Below the pieces are notes generated by a model. That model saw nothing but the letters and a program-made list of their open reading frames with translations. It was not told where the DNA came from and ran no database searches. A DNA stretch of 64,000 bases, taken from NCBI RefSeq assembly GCF_022387135.1, contig NZ_CP092462.1:4650001-4714000 (forward strand), read 5' to 3'. This stretch comes from Comamonas sp. B21-038. Its GTDB lineage: Bacteria > Pseudomonadota > Gammaproteobacteria > Burkholderiales > Burkholderiaceae_C. Shown piece after piece: positions 1 through 8,273 of the stretch. Every line of letters starts with the position of its first letter. Within the stretch, counting starts at the first letter, position 1. The translations under genes and the position numbers were made by a program.

Positions 1-662
1 AGCAGGTTGCGCAGCCCGCCCCAGGCCACCTGGATGCCCAGGCACATGAGGATGAAGGCCGAGAAGTTCAGGAAGACCATGACGCCGCTCTTGCCCAGCG
101 GTTTGAGTATCCGGTCTGCATAGCGGTAGCAGATGAGTACCGTGCTGCCTGCAACCAGGCATCCGGCGACGGCACCGAGCAGGTTGGCAGCGACGACGGC
201 GTTGGACTCGCTGTCCAGAACTGCCACGCTGACCGTGATGGTCGCTGCCAGCGTGCCCGGACCAAATGACAGCGGGAAGGTCAGTGGGTAGAAGGTGAGC
301 AGACGGGCGGATTCCGGCGACAAGGACTGGGTGGGCTTTTCTTGCAACTCCTCATTGGGCTTGGCGTTGATCATGTTCCAGCCGATCACCGCCAGCAACA
401 GGCCACCGCCCAGCCGCACCACGTCGATGGACAGGGAAAACAGGTTCAGGATGATGGCGCCAAAGAGCATGAAAAAGACCATCAGCACGCTGGTCTGCAG
501 GGCGATGCGGGTGGCCATGCTTTGCCGCAATTCCTTGCTGGCGCCTTCGGTCAAGGCCAGAAAGAAGACCGAAATGCCGATCGGGCTCAGCGCAGGCACG
601 ACGGTAACCACCAGCAGCCAGAAGCTCTGGTGGGACGCGCTCAGATAAGTGTCAAAATTCAT
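1..662 (-). CDS. MarC family integral membrane protein (C-terminus beyond window)
   Basis: The reading frame starts at the ATG at 660-662 and stays open to the left edge, giving about 220 residues, close to the usual length of the MarC/UPF0056 family, so only a few residues should be missing. The protein is very hydrophobic with about six membrane segments. It carries the family hallmarks VPALSPIGISVFF near residues 22-34 and FPLSFGPGTLAATITV near residues 128-143. MarC proteins sit in the inner membrane; despite the name, a role in multiple antibiotic resistance is not supported and their substrate is unknown. The gene stands alone, divergent from the next one. Confidence 0.85.
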   Translation of the reverse strand, partial: MNFDTYLSASHQSFWLLVVTVVPALSPIGISVFFLALTEGASKELRQSMATRIALQTSVLMVFFMLFGAIILNLFSLSIDVVRLGGGLLLAVIGWNMINAKPNEELQEKPTQSLSPESARLLTFYPLTFPLSFGPGTLAATITVSVAVLDSESNAVVAANLLGAVAGCLVAGSTVLICYRYADRILKPLGKSGVMVFLNFSAFILMCLGIQVAWGGLRNL

Positions 663-837
663 CGTTAAATGCCTTTTGATAGTTAATCCATAGCCCGATG
701 GTGCCACTCTAAGCGAAGTCCAACCAGTGGGCAACCGGCCAATATCGTTACAGCGTATGTGCGCAACGCAGGGCGGGGGACGGCCCAATTGGCCCCTGGC
801 GACAACGGCAACTCCGGAGGCAGTGGACAATAGCGCG

Positions 838-1269
838 ATGAACTGGAGAAACATACTGATCCCCATCGGCTTGCTGGTGCTGCTGGGGGCTGCTTACCAA
901 AATTACAAATGGATGGGCGTGCTGGCCGTCAGCGGCGGCATCGTGCTGTGGCTGATGCTGCACTTCACCCGTCTGATGACCATCATGAAGCGGGCCTCCG
1001 AGCGGCCTTTGGGCTATGTCGCCAGTGCGGTGATGCTCAATGCCAAGCTCAAACCCAATGTGCCGCTGGTCCATGTGGTGGCCATGACGCGCTCTTTGGG
1101 CCTGCGCCAGTCCAAGGACCTGGAGCAGCCCGAGGTGTTTGTGTGGCGCGACAACACGGACTCATCGGTGACCTGCGAGTTTGTGCACGGGCGCCTGCAG
1201 AAATGGACCCTGCAGCGCCCGGCTGATGCAGCCGAAGCCGCTGCTGCACCCGCCCATCCGCAGCCTTGA
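838..1269 (+). CDS. Small conserved membrane protein, unknown function
   Basis: I do not recognise this family. From the ATG at 838 the protein is 143 residues with two closely spaced hydrophobic segments (about residues 5-20 and 24-40), followed by a cytoplasmic-type domain of mixed composition and an Ala/Pro-rich tail. An upstream start at 727 is possible but would add a stretch of low-complexity residues before the first membrane segment, so I prefer 838. The gene lies between marC and the zinc-finger/glycosyltransferase set, with a 243-bp gap before the latter, so co-transcription is uncertain. Confidence 0.6.
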   Translation: MNWRNILIPIGLLVLLGAAYQNYKWMGVLAVSGGIVLWLMLHFTRLMTIMKRASERPLGYVASAVMLNAKLKPNVPLVHVVAMTRSLGLRQSKDLEQPEVFVWRDNTDSSVTCEFVHGRLQKWTLQRPADAAEAAAAPAHPQP

Positions 1270-1512
1270 GCCGGCCCCACTTGTAACAACGGCGACCTGC
1301 CGCCCGTCTGCGGCACCCTTTTAGGCGGGTTTGGCGGTCAAATCTGAGGTGCGCAATGTGCATCTTCTGCCAAGTCGGGCGCCGTCCACGTAAAATCACT
1401 GCCCAGCACGGGAGCCCGTTGGGGCTGGTCCCCACCATTGCCCGTGCCTACAGAATCATCGAAAGCCGGTCCGCGACAGGGGTGCGGGGCCGGCGCAGGA
1501 AAGTTGAAAACC

Positions 1513-1719
1513 ATGACGCAGGCAGTTGTTGAGTTGCTGGCCAAAGACCTGAACGCCCAAGGTGGCGTGTTTTGCCCCAATCCCAAGGCAGACATGAAAT
1601 TGTGGAGCGGCCATCCCCGCGTTTTTCTGGATGTCGGCCACAGCGGTGAGGCCAAATGCCCGTACTGCGGTACCGTGTACCGGCTCAAGGCGGGCGAAAC
1701 CTTCCACGGTGGCCATTGA
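1513..1719 (+). CDS. Zinc-finger domain protein (zf-CHCC, NDUFS6-like)
   Basis: A 68-residue protein with the Cys-x12-His-x14-Cys-x2-Cys arrangement of the zf-CHCC family: Cys21, His34 and the CPYC knuckle at Cys49/Cys52. This is the fold of the small zinc subunit of mitochondrial complex I; in bacteria the family is a short stand-alone protein of unclear role. I chose the ATG at 1513 because the family begins shortly before the first Cys; the extension back to 1438 is Gly/Ala/Pro-rich and unlike the family. The stop codon directly abuts the GTG start of the glycosyltransferase, so the two are probably translationally coupled. Confidence 0.8.
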   Translation: MTQAVVELLAKDLNAQGGVFCPNPKADMKLWSGHPRVFLDVGHSGEAKCPYCGTVYRLKAGETFHGGH

Positions 1720-2532
1720 GTGACTGATTCCCCATTGGGCGGCGCTGCAGCTTCGCGCAGGCTGACGCTGACCATTGGCATCCTCACGCTCAACGAAGAA
1801 GACAATATCGAGGCCTGCTTGCGCAGTGCCTCGTTTGCCGACCAGGTTGTGGTGGTGGACAGTGGCAGTGTGGACCGTACCACCGCCATTGCCTGTAGCC
1901 TTGGTGCCCAGGTGTTTCGCTACGAAGACTGGCAGGGCTTTGCGTTGCAGCGCAACCGGCTGCTCGCCCACGCCAAGGGGGACTATGTGTTCTTCCTCGA
2001 TGCCGATGAGACCATCTCTCCCGCGTTCCGCGAGGAGCTGGAGGCCATCGTCCAGTCGGGAGAGGAAGCCATCTGGATGGTGCGCTGGCGCATGGTCGCT
2101 TTTGGCAAGGAACTGAAATACCTGCGCTCCACCGCCAAGGTCGAGCGCCTGTTCTGGCGTGGCCTGCTGCGCGAGTACACCGGCGTGGTGCATGAAGAGG
2201 CGCAACTGAGCCGCGCCAATGTGACGCGCCACCTGATGCGCACACCGCTGCTGCACCATTCGCGCAGCACCGTGCATTCCAGCCTGGAAAAGCTCACCCA
2301 GTACGCGATGCTGGGGGCCGCCAAGCGGGCCGAAGAAGGCGTGCGTGGCGGCATTCTGCGCGGTATGGCCTCGTCGGTGGCGATGTTTGTGCGTCTTTAC
2401 TTCTTTCATTTCGGCTTTCTGTGCGGGGGCGCGGGCTTCCTGTATTGCGTGTTCGTCGCACTGGAGAGCTTCTTCCGCTATGTGGCACTGGCCTATGACC
2501 GCCCTTACCTGAGCGGAGACGTGCGCCGATGA
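1720..2532 (+). CDS. Glycosyltransferase family 2 (LPS core type, WaaE/KdtX-like)
   Basis: This 270-residue protein has the GT-A fold signatures of family 2: TIGILTLNEEDNIEACL near residues 17-33, VVVVDSGSVD, and the metal-binding DADE motif near residue 90. The C-terminus has a hydrophobic stretch (FFHFGFLCGGAGFLYCVFV) that would hold it at the inner face of the membrane. The family includes glucosyltransferases that extend the inner core of lipopolysaccharide. It starts at GTG 1720, immediately after the zinc-finger gene, and its stop overlaps the next gene by four bases (ATGA). The pairing with an O-antigen ligase-like protein supports a role in lipopolysaccharide or other envelope glycan assembly; the sugar is not predictable. 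Confidence 0.85.
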   Translation: MTDSPLGGAAASRRLTLTIGILTLNEEDNIEACLRSASFADQVVVVDSGSVDRTTAIACSLGAQVFRYEDWQGFALQRNRLLAHAKGDYVFFLDADETISPAFREELEAIVQSGEEAIWMVRWRMVAFGKELKYLRSTAKVERLFWRGLLREYTGVVHEEAQLSRANVTRHLMRTPLLHHSRSTVHSSLEKLTQYAMLGAAKRAEEGVRGGILRGMASSVAMFVRLYFFHFGFLCGGAGFLYCVFVALESFFRYVALAYDRPYLSGDVRR

Positions 2533-3821
2533 GCCCTGCTGCGGCGCCGTCCGCTGCACCCTCGGCCGCAGCACGCGCCAGCCAGCTGGCGGCGTTTCTG
2601 GTGCCCGGTGTGGCACTGACCTTGCCCTCTGGCTACTCCTTTGGCGCTGCAGTGCTGGCGCTGGCCAGCCTGGTTTTTGTGCGCCAATGGTGGGGCCGCA
2701 GCTGGGACCGCCGCGCGCTGGCCTGGGCGCTGATGCTCGCCGTCATGGCCGTCATGTGGACCATGAGCTTCGATGACTGGCATGTGCGCTCGCGCAGCGA
2801 CCAGTTCGTCAAATACGCACTGGCCATCACCGGCCTGGGTTTTTTGCAGACCTTTGCGCCCCGGGTGCGCCCGCTGGGCTGGGGCATGCTGGCGGGTGCC
2901 CTGGGCGCGGGCCTGGTCGCCGTCTACCAGACGGGCTGGACCGATGCCCACCGTGCCAACGGCTTTACCAATGCGATCCAGTTCAGCGGCATTGCGCTGG
3001 TGCTGGCGCTGGCCTGCTGCTTTGGGGTGCTGCTGCTATGGCGCTCATTGGCGGCCTGGCAGCGCGCGCTGGGTCTGGTCTGCAGCCTGTTCGGCCTGCT
3101 GGCCGTCATCCTGTCGGATACGCGCGGCAGCTGGATCGTGCTGCCCTTTATTCTGCTGATAGGCGCGGCGCTGCTGTGGCGCTGCGGCCTGCGCAAACCG
3201 GTGGGGCTGGGCCTGCTGGCGGCCGTGCTGGGCATTGGCGGGCTGGTCTTGCTCAAGGGCGATGAAATGGCCCAGCGCTACCACACTGCCGTGCACGAGG
3301 TGCAGAGCTACGAGGTGCAGGACCGCCATGCGGCCGAAACCTCGGTCGGCCAGCGGCTGGCCCACTGGCACCTGGCCTGGCACATGGGGCTGGACAGGCC
3401 GCTGACCGGCTGGGGCCTACAAGGCTATATCGCAGAGAAAGCCCGCCGCGTGGAAGCGGGCGAGGCCAGCGCCTCGGTGCTGCCGTATGACCATGCGCAC
3501 AACGAGCTGCTCGACATGTTTGCCAAGCGCGGCCTGGTGGGAGTGGCCTTGCTGCTGGCCTTTTATGCCGTGCCGCTGCTGATCTTCTGGCCCACCCGCA
3601 AGCGCATGGCGCAATGCCCGGGCACGCCCATGGACCGCCAGATCCTCTACCTGCGCATGCTCGGCATTCTGGTTCCGATGTGCTACATCGGCTTTGGCCT
3701 GACCCAGGTCTTTTTTGCCCACAACAGCGGGCATCTGTTCTACGTCTATCTGCTGGTGCTGCTGCTGGGTGCGCTGATCGGACGTGAGCGCGCACTGCTG
3801 GCTTTGCAGCAGAAACCATAA
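2529..3821 (+). CDS. O-antigen ligase / Wzy-type membrane protein
   Basis: A 430-residue polytopic inner-membrane protein with about ten to twelve hydrophobic segments and the large periplasmic loop typical of the Wzy_C (O-antigen ligase) family. Inside the loop are the characteristic residues around GQRLAHWHLAWHM and the DHAHNELLDMFAKRG motif with its HxxxxE pattern. Such enzymes transfer lipid-linked polysaccharide to lipid A core, or in some species to proteins (PilO/PglL type). The start overlaps the glycosyltransferase stop, so the two are one operon. Sequence alone does not separate WaaL, Wzy and protein ligase functions. Confidence 0.8.
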   Translation: MSPAAAPSAAPSAAARASQLAAFLVPGVALTLPSGYSFGAAVLALASLVFVRQWWGRSWDRRALAWALMLAVMAVMWTMSFDDWHVRSRSDQFVKYALAITGLGFLQTFAPRVRPLGWGMLAGALGAGLVAVYQTGWTDAHRANGFTNAIQFSGIALVLALACCFGVLLLWRSLAAWQRALGLVCSLFGLLAVILSDTRGSWIVLPFILLIGAALLWRCGLRKPVGLGLLAAVLGIGGLVLLKGDEMAQRYHTAVHEVQSYEVQDRHAAETSVGQRLAHWHLAWHMGLDRPLTGWGLQGYIAEKARRVEAGEASASVLPYDHAHNELLDMFAKRGLVGVALLLAFYAVPLLIFWPTRKRMAQCPGTPMDRQILYLRMLGILVPMCYIGFGLTQVFFAHNSGHLFYVYLLVLLLGALIGRERALLALQQKP

Positions 3822-3836
3822 GCGACTTGGGTTGCC

Positions 3837-4733
3837 TCAGGCCACCTGGCGGGCCGCAAAGCGCGCTGCCGGCTCGATCAGCTGGGCCTGCGCTGCCACC
3901 AGCGGCAGATCACGGGAGCCCGCCTGCGTGCCCTGGACCAGCGAATACAAGGTAGCGGTGGCCAGCTCCAGCGCCTCTGGCAACGCGCGGCCATCCACCA
4001 GCCGGCCCAGCAAGGTGGCAGCAAACACATCGCCCATGCCATTGGGCAAGGGGTGCAGGTCGATACGCGGCGTGGTCACCAGCCAGGCGCCTTGCCCATT
4101 GACGGCCAGTGTGCCCAGCTGGCCGGCGGCGATGTCGGGCGTGGCCAGGCTGGTGATGACGATGGTGTCCGGCCCGCGCCCACGCATCTGGCGCGCGACG
4201 GCTACAGCCTCTTCGGTGCTGGCCAGCTTGGTGCCGCTCAGCAGCTCGAACTCGAACTGGTTGGGCGTGATGATGTTGGCGAACGGGATGGCCTGGTCGC
4301 GCAGAAAATCGGGGATCGCCGGGTTGACGAAGAGCCCCCGGCCCACATCGCCCATCACCGGGTCGCAGAGGTAGCGCAGCTGCGGATTGGCCTGGCGGAT
4401 GTCATTGACGGCATCGAGAATGGCGGCGCCGGTATCGGCGTTGCCCAGGTAGCCCGAGAGCACGGCGCCCACTTTCTGCAGCGCGCCGCGCTCGCGCAGG
4501 CCCGCGAGGATGTCGCGGATATGTTCGGCGCTCAGGATCTGGCCCCGGAACTGCCCGTAGCCCGTATGGTTGCTGAACAGGACCGTATGCACCTGCAGCA
4601 CATCAAAGCCCAGGCGCTGCAGCGCAAACACCGCCGCCGAGTTGCCGACATAGCCCCAGGCCACATGCGATTGGATGGACAGGATGACGGGGCGGGAGGC
4701 TTGCGCAGGGGCAGAGGGTGCAACAGTGTTCAC
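3837..4733 (-). CDS. pdxY: Pyridoxal kinase PdxY
   Basis: This ribokinase-superfamily enzyme phosphorylates pyridoxal to pyridoxal 5'-phosphate in the B6 salvage pathway, in the cytosol. Family signatures are SIQSHVAWGYVGNSAA near the N-terminus, LCDPVMGDVGRGLFV in the middle, TPNQFEFELLSG, and the catalytic PNGMGDVFAATLLG near the C-terminus. I start at GTG 4733 (298 residues, family about 287); residues encoded further upstream are Arg/Pro-rich and not family-like. It lies 47 bp downstream of the nitronate monooxygenase gene in the same direction and may be transcribed with it. It converges with the O-antigen ligase gene. Confidence 0.93.
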   Translation of the reverse strand: MNTVAPSAPAQASRPVILSIQSHVAWGYVGNSAAVFALQRLGFDVLQVHTVLFSNHTGYGQFRGQILSAEHIRDILAGLRERGALQKVGAVLSGYLGNADTGAAILDAVNDIRQANPQLRYLCDPVMGDVGRGLFVNPAIPDFLRDQAIPFANIITPNQFEFELLSGTKLASTEEAVAVARQMRGRGPDTIVITSLATPDIAAGQLGTLAVNGQGAWLVTTPRIDLHPLPNGMGDVFAATLLGRLVDGRALPEALELATATLYSLVQGTQAGSRDLPLVAAQAQLIEPAARFAARQVA

Positions 4734-4780
4734 GGCAGGCAGTCTTTGCTGGCCCGGACCAGGCTGCCGGGCATTGGCTG

Positions 4781-5833
4781 CTATTGTGCGCCCGCTGCCT
4801 GCCACTCTTGCTTGAGCTGGTGCAATAGTTGGGCGGCGGGCAGGGCTCTGGCCTGGGCCACGCCCTGGCCGGCCCACAGCGACAGGTACTGCGCATCGCC
4901 CGCCGCACCGGCGAGCTTGCGCAGTGCGCCGGTCAGCGCGTTTTGCACCGGGTAGGGCGGAATGGCGGCCTCATCGGCTTCGAGCGCATCGATCATCGCA
5001 TTGCGGATGCCGCGCGCAGGGCGGCCCGAGATCGTGCGGGTGGTGACGGTGTCGGTGGCCTGGGCAGCGGCCAGCGCAGCGCGGTAGGCCGCGTTGATGG
5101 CCGATTCGGGGCAGACCAGAAAGGCCGTGCCCATCTGCACCGCCTGCGCTCCCAGCGCCTGTGCGGCGGCGATGCCGGCGCCATCCATGATGCCGCCGGC
5201 CGCAATCACCGGTACCTGCAGCTGCCGCACGCAGTCGCGCACCAGCGGCAAGGTGGAGACCATTGACGAGGCATAGTCCGCCAGGAAGGTGCCTCGGTGG
5301 CCACCGGCCTCGCTGCCGCTGGCGATGACCGCATCGGCCCCCACCGCCTGCCAGGCGAGTGCCTCGGCCACCGTGGTGGCCGTGCCCCAGACCTGGCTGC
5401 CGGCCGCCTGCAGGCGTTGCACCTGGGCGGCGTTGAGGATGCCGAAGGTAAAGCTGGCCACTGCCGGGCGGCAGGCGGCCAGTGCATCGAGCTGCTGCGT
5501 AAAATCTTCGCACCACTGGCTGGGTACGGCCGGCTCCGCGCCAAAACGGGCATACAGCGGGGCCAGGCGCTGCAGGGCCTGCTGCACGGTGGCAGCATCG
5601 GGTGCGGGGGTGGCCTGCACAAACAGGTTCATCGCAAAGGGCCGGCCGGTCTGCGCGCGCACTGCGGCAGCGGCCTCGGCCATCGCCTGGGGCGAGCGCA
5701 TGCCGCAGCCCAGCGAGCCCAGGCCGCCGCCCGCACTGACGGCAGCGGCCAGCGCCGGGCTGTCCGAGCCGGTCATCGGGCCTTGCACCACAGGCAGCTG
5801 CAGGTCCAGTTCTTGCATTACATCGCGGGTCAT
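4781..5833 (-). CDS. Nitronate monooxygenase (2-nitropropane dioxygenase family)
   Basis: A 350-residue FMN-dependent TIM-barrel enzyme. N-terminal VVQGPMTGSDSPALAAAVS and GGLGSLGCG, the central VIASGSEAGGHRG (phosphate/active-site loop with His) and IAAGGIMDGAGIAAA match the nitronate monooxygenase family, which oxidises alkyl nitronates such as propionate 3-nitronate. I start at ATG 5833, whose ATGA overlaps the stop of the LysR gene; the frame remains open upstream but would read into the regulator. The overlap means this enzyme is made with the regulator, which probably controls both it and the divergent MFS carrier. Confidence 0.85.
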   Translation of the reverse strand: MTRDVMQELDLQLPVVQGPMTGSDSPALAAAVSAGGGLGSLGCGMRSPQAMAEAAAAVRAQTGRPFAMNLFVQATPAPDAATVQQALQRLAPLYARFGAEPAVPSQWCEDFTQQLDALAACRPAVASFTFGILNAAQVQRLQAAGSQVWGTATTVAEALAWQAVGADAVIASGSEAGGHRGTFLADYASSMVSTLPLVRDCVRQLQVPVIAAGGIMDGAGIAAAQALGAQAVQMGTAFLVCPESAINAAYRAALAAAQATDTVTTRTISGRPARGIRNAMIDALEADEAAIPPYPVQNALTGALRKLAGAAGDAQYLSLWAGQGVAQARALPAAQLLHQLKQEWQAAGAQ

Positions 5834-6714
5834 ACGGTCTCCATCGCTGCTGTTAAAGAGGTGGGTGCGGCCGTCTGCAGGACCGCCAGCAATTGCTGCA
5901 CCGCCGGCGTGGCATAGCCCTGGCGGGTGACAAACATCGTGGTGCAGCTGCCCAGCGGCTGGCTGTGCACAGGCAGCGGGTGGCGTTGCAAGTCGAGCAC
6001 GGTCTGTGGCACGACGGCCACCGCACTGCCTGCGGCCACGGCTGCGATGATCGCGTGGTAGGACGACAACTGCAACACCCGCGTGGGAACCGGGCCGTGG
6101 GCCTGCGCCATCCATTGCTCGCCAATGCGGCGGTAGGTGCAGCCATCGCTGAAACCGGCCAGGGTGCGGGGCAGCTCTCCCTCCAGGGTCTGGGCGGGGC
6201 GCAGCAGCTGCAGCGATTCTTCGTAGAGCGGCACCAGGTCCAGCGGCAGCGGCGCATCCACATCCGGCGGCGGCCAGGCCACCAGGGCGGCATCGAGCTG
6301 GTGGTCCAGCACCTGCTCCATCAGCTGCAGCGACGCGGCCGTGGTCAGCTCCAGCTGCACCTGCGGGTGCGTGCGGTGGAACGTGGCCAGTGGCAGCGGC
6401 AGGCGCGCGGCGGCCGTGCTCTCCATCGAGCCCAGGCGCAGCCGGCCGCTGGGGTGCTTGCCGCGCAGGCTCTGCGTGGCCTCTTCGGCCAGGGTCAGCA
6501 ACTGGTCGGCATAGCGCTGCAGCTGCTGTCCCTCGGGTGTCAGCACCATGCGCCGGGCTTCGCGTACAAAAAGCGCAACGCCCAGCGACTCCTCCAGCTG
6601 CTGGATGCGGGTGGTGATATTGGACTGGGCGCGGCCCAGCTGCTGCGCAGCACGGGTGATGCTGCCGCTGGCAATGACCTGCTGAAAGATGGCAAGGGTG
6701 GCGAGATCCAACAC
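5830..6714 (-). CDS. LysR family transcriptional regulator
   Basis: The N-terminal winged helix-turn-helix (LATLAIFQQVIASGSITRA, then LGRAQSNITTRIQQLEE) is classic LysR, followed by an effector-binding domain. I place the start at GTG 6714, giving 294 residues and a typical LysR N-terminus; the alternative ATG at 6774 would add 20 atypical residues and run through the palindrome at 6724-6771. The frame stays open far upstream antisense to the MFS gene, but that part is a coding shadow. The stop overlaps the start of the nitronate monooxygenase gene, and the gene is divergent from the MFS carrier, the usual layout for a LysR regulator of its neighbour. Confidence 0.85.
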   Translation of the reverse strand: MLDLATLAIFQQVIASGSITRAAQQLGRAQSNITTRIQQLEESLGVALFVREARRMVLTPEGQQLQRYADQLLTLAEEATQSLRGKHPSGRLRLGSMESTAAARLPLPLATFHRTHPQVQLELTTAASLQLMEQVLDHQLDAALVAWPPPDVDAPLPLDLVPLYEESLQLLRPAQTLEGELPRTLAGFSDGCTYRRIGEQWMAQAHGPVPTRVLQLSSYHAIIAAVAAGSAVAVVPQTVLDLQRHPLPVHSQPLGSCTTMFVTRQGYATPAVQQLLAVLQTAAPTSLTAAMETV

Positions 6715-6723
6715 GTTTGTATC

Positions 6724-6771
6724 TATCTTTTTTGAAGATGTTAATTTAACATGGCATCTCCAAAAAAGATA
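6724..6771. promoter_or_regulatory. Palindromic operator between lysR and MFS genes
   Basis: A perfect 11-bp inverted repeat (TATCTTTTTTG at 6724-6734, CAAAAAAGATA at 6761-6771) encloses an inner palindrome ATGTTAA-T-TTAACAT at 6738-6752. The inner one fits the LysR T-N11-A pattern. The segment is strongly AT-rich against GC-rich surroundings and separates two divergent genes, so I read it as the regulator's binding site and the overlapping divergent promoters. The position also favours the shorter starts at 6714 and 6793 for the two genes. Confidence 0.65.
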
Positions 6772-6792
6772 CATAAACGACAGGTCCGCACC

Positions 6793-8058
6793 ATGCCACC
6801 CTCGGTCAGCTCTTCGGTTTCCCCTTCCTCGTCCAGCGCTGCGCTGCCCTGGAACCAGCGCCCATGGCTGGTGGCCGTGGCCGGCATGGTGGCGCTGGCT
6901 TCGGCCATGGGCGTGGGGCGCTTCGCGTTCACCCCGTTGATGCCGATGATGCTGCATGACGGCAGCATTGACCTGGCGCAGGGCAGCTGGCTGGCGATGA
7001 GCAACTACCTGGGCTACTTTGTCGGCTCGCTGCTGTGCATGGTGCTGCCCTGGGTAGCCCAGGGCCTGATGCAGCGGCTGCACCCCTCGCGCATGGTGCA
7101 CTGGTGGCTGTTCATCACCGCCGTGCTGACGGCGGCGATGGCACTGAACTGGCCCGGCGCCTGGGCCAGCCTGCGCTTTGTCTCGGGCGTGGCCAGCGCC
7201 GTGGTGTTCCTCAATATCACCCTGTGGTGCATGTCGCAGCTGGCGCATCTGGGGCGGCCGCAGATGGGCGGCCTGCTGTTTTGCGGCCCGGGCATCGGCA
7301 TTGCGCTGACCGGCCTGGCCACCAGCGCCATGGTGGCAGCCGGCTGGCATGCCGTCAGCGCCTGGCTGGCGTTTGCGCTGCTGGCGCTGGTCTTCTGGCT
7401 GATGGTGATGACGGTGGTGCGCGGCCCGCTGGCGCCACCGCCTGCCCATACGCAGACCGGCGCCGCTGTGGCAGCCGCACCCGAGGGCCCGGTCGACCGG
7501 CTGCTGCTGACCCTGGCCTACAGTCTGGCCGGCCTGGGCTATATCGTCACCGCCACCTACCTGCCGGTGATTGCGCGCGGCGCGCTGCCCGCCGATTCGG
7601 TCTGGCCCGACCTGTTCTGGCCCATGTTCGGTGGCGGCGTGGCACTGGGCGCCTATCTCTCGACCCATTTGCCTACCCGCTGGGACCGGCGCCGTCTGCT
7701 GATGGCCGGCTACGGCATCCAGGCGGTGTCCATTGCCATCAGTGCGCTGTGGCCGACGCCGCTGGGCTTTTCGCTGGGCAGCCTGCTGCTGGGCCTGCCG
7801 TTTACGGCACTGACCTTTTTTGCGCTGCAAGAGGCGCGCCGCATCTGGCCGAGCGCGCTCAGCAGCTTTCCGGGTCTGCTGACGGCGGCCTACGGCTTGG
7901 GCCAGATCGTAGGCCCGCCGATGGTCGCCTGGATGCTGGCCCACAGCGCCAGCACCCAGCAGGGCTTTGCCTATGGCCTGGCGGCCGCAGGCGCTGCACT
8001 GGTGTTGGGGATCGTGATTCTGGCGGCCATGGTCTGGCGCCATCCGCACCAGGGCTGA
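6793..8058 (+). CDS. MFS transporter, YbfB/YjiJ family
   Basis: About 421 residues with twelve predicted membrane helices. The segment AMGVGRFAFTPLMPMML near the N-terminus is the hallmark of the YbfB/YjiJ family, which often sits beside LysR regulators; substrates are unknown. The ATG at 6793 is preferred over the one at 6751 because the latter lies inside the operator palindrome, though the choice is not certain. The divergent LysR gene and the nitronate monooxygenase suggest a small regulon for uptake or export of a compound that the flavoenzyme handles; that is inference. Confidence 0.85.
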   Translation: MPPSVSSSVSPSSSSAALPWNQRPWLVAVAGMVALASAMGVGRFAFTPLMPMMLHDGSIDLAQGSWLAMSNYLGYFVGSLLCMVLPWVAQGLMQRLHPSRMVHWWLFITAVLTAAMALNWPGAWASLRFVSGVASAVVFLNITLWCMSQLAHLGRPQMGGLLFCGPGIGIALTGLATSAMVAAGWHAVSAWLAFALLALVFWLMVMTVVRGPLAPPPAHTQTGAAVAAAPEGPVDRLLLTLAYSLAGLGYIVTATYLPVIARGALPADSVWPDLFWPMFGGGVALGAYLSTHLPTRWDRRRLLMAGYGIQAVSIAISALWPTPLGFSLGSLLLGLPFTALTFFALQEARRIWPSALSSFPGLLTAAYGLGQIVGPPMVAWMLAHSASTQQGFAYGLAAAGAALVLGIVILAAMVWRHPHQG

Positions 8059-8174
8059 GCCGCTGAAAGGCCGCCTGCAGGCAGCCGTAGCGGGTTGCCC
8101 AAGCGGGTGCCGCCGAAGCATTTGCCCGGCATGACCCACTCGTGAAATCTTGTTTGACCTTCGGGTAAACTCCG

Positions 8175-8194
8175 GGGCGCAAACGTTTGCGCCC
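8175..8194. promoter_or_regulatory. RbsR-type (LacI family) operator of the ribose operon
   Basis: GGGCGCAAACGTTTGCGCCC is a perfect 20-bp palindrome with the central CG step and AAACGTTT core typical of LacI-family operators; the E. coli RbsR and PurR sites share this core. It lies about 80 bp upstream of rbsB. A weak promoter (GTGAAA at 8142, TAAACT at 8166, 18-bp spacing) would place transcription start inside the palindrome, so bound repressor would block initiation. The regulator is most likely the LacI-type protein encoded inside the same operon, giving autoregulation. Confidence 0.8.
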
Positions 8195-8273
8195 ATGCAA
8201 ACATGCGGCATCTCGCGGCTACTGCTGTGGATGGCACCGCGCGATGCACAACAATCCTTCGGAGACTTATCTC

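Noticed and set aside
6775..8211. Extension of the LysR reading frame to 793 residues
   Set aside because: The extension is antisense to the MFS gene, has no domain, and LysR proteins are about 300 residues.
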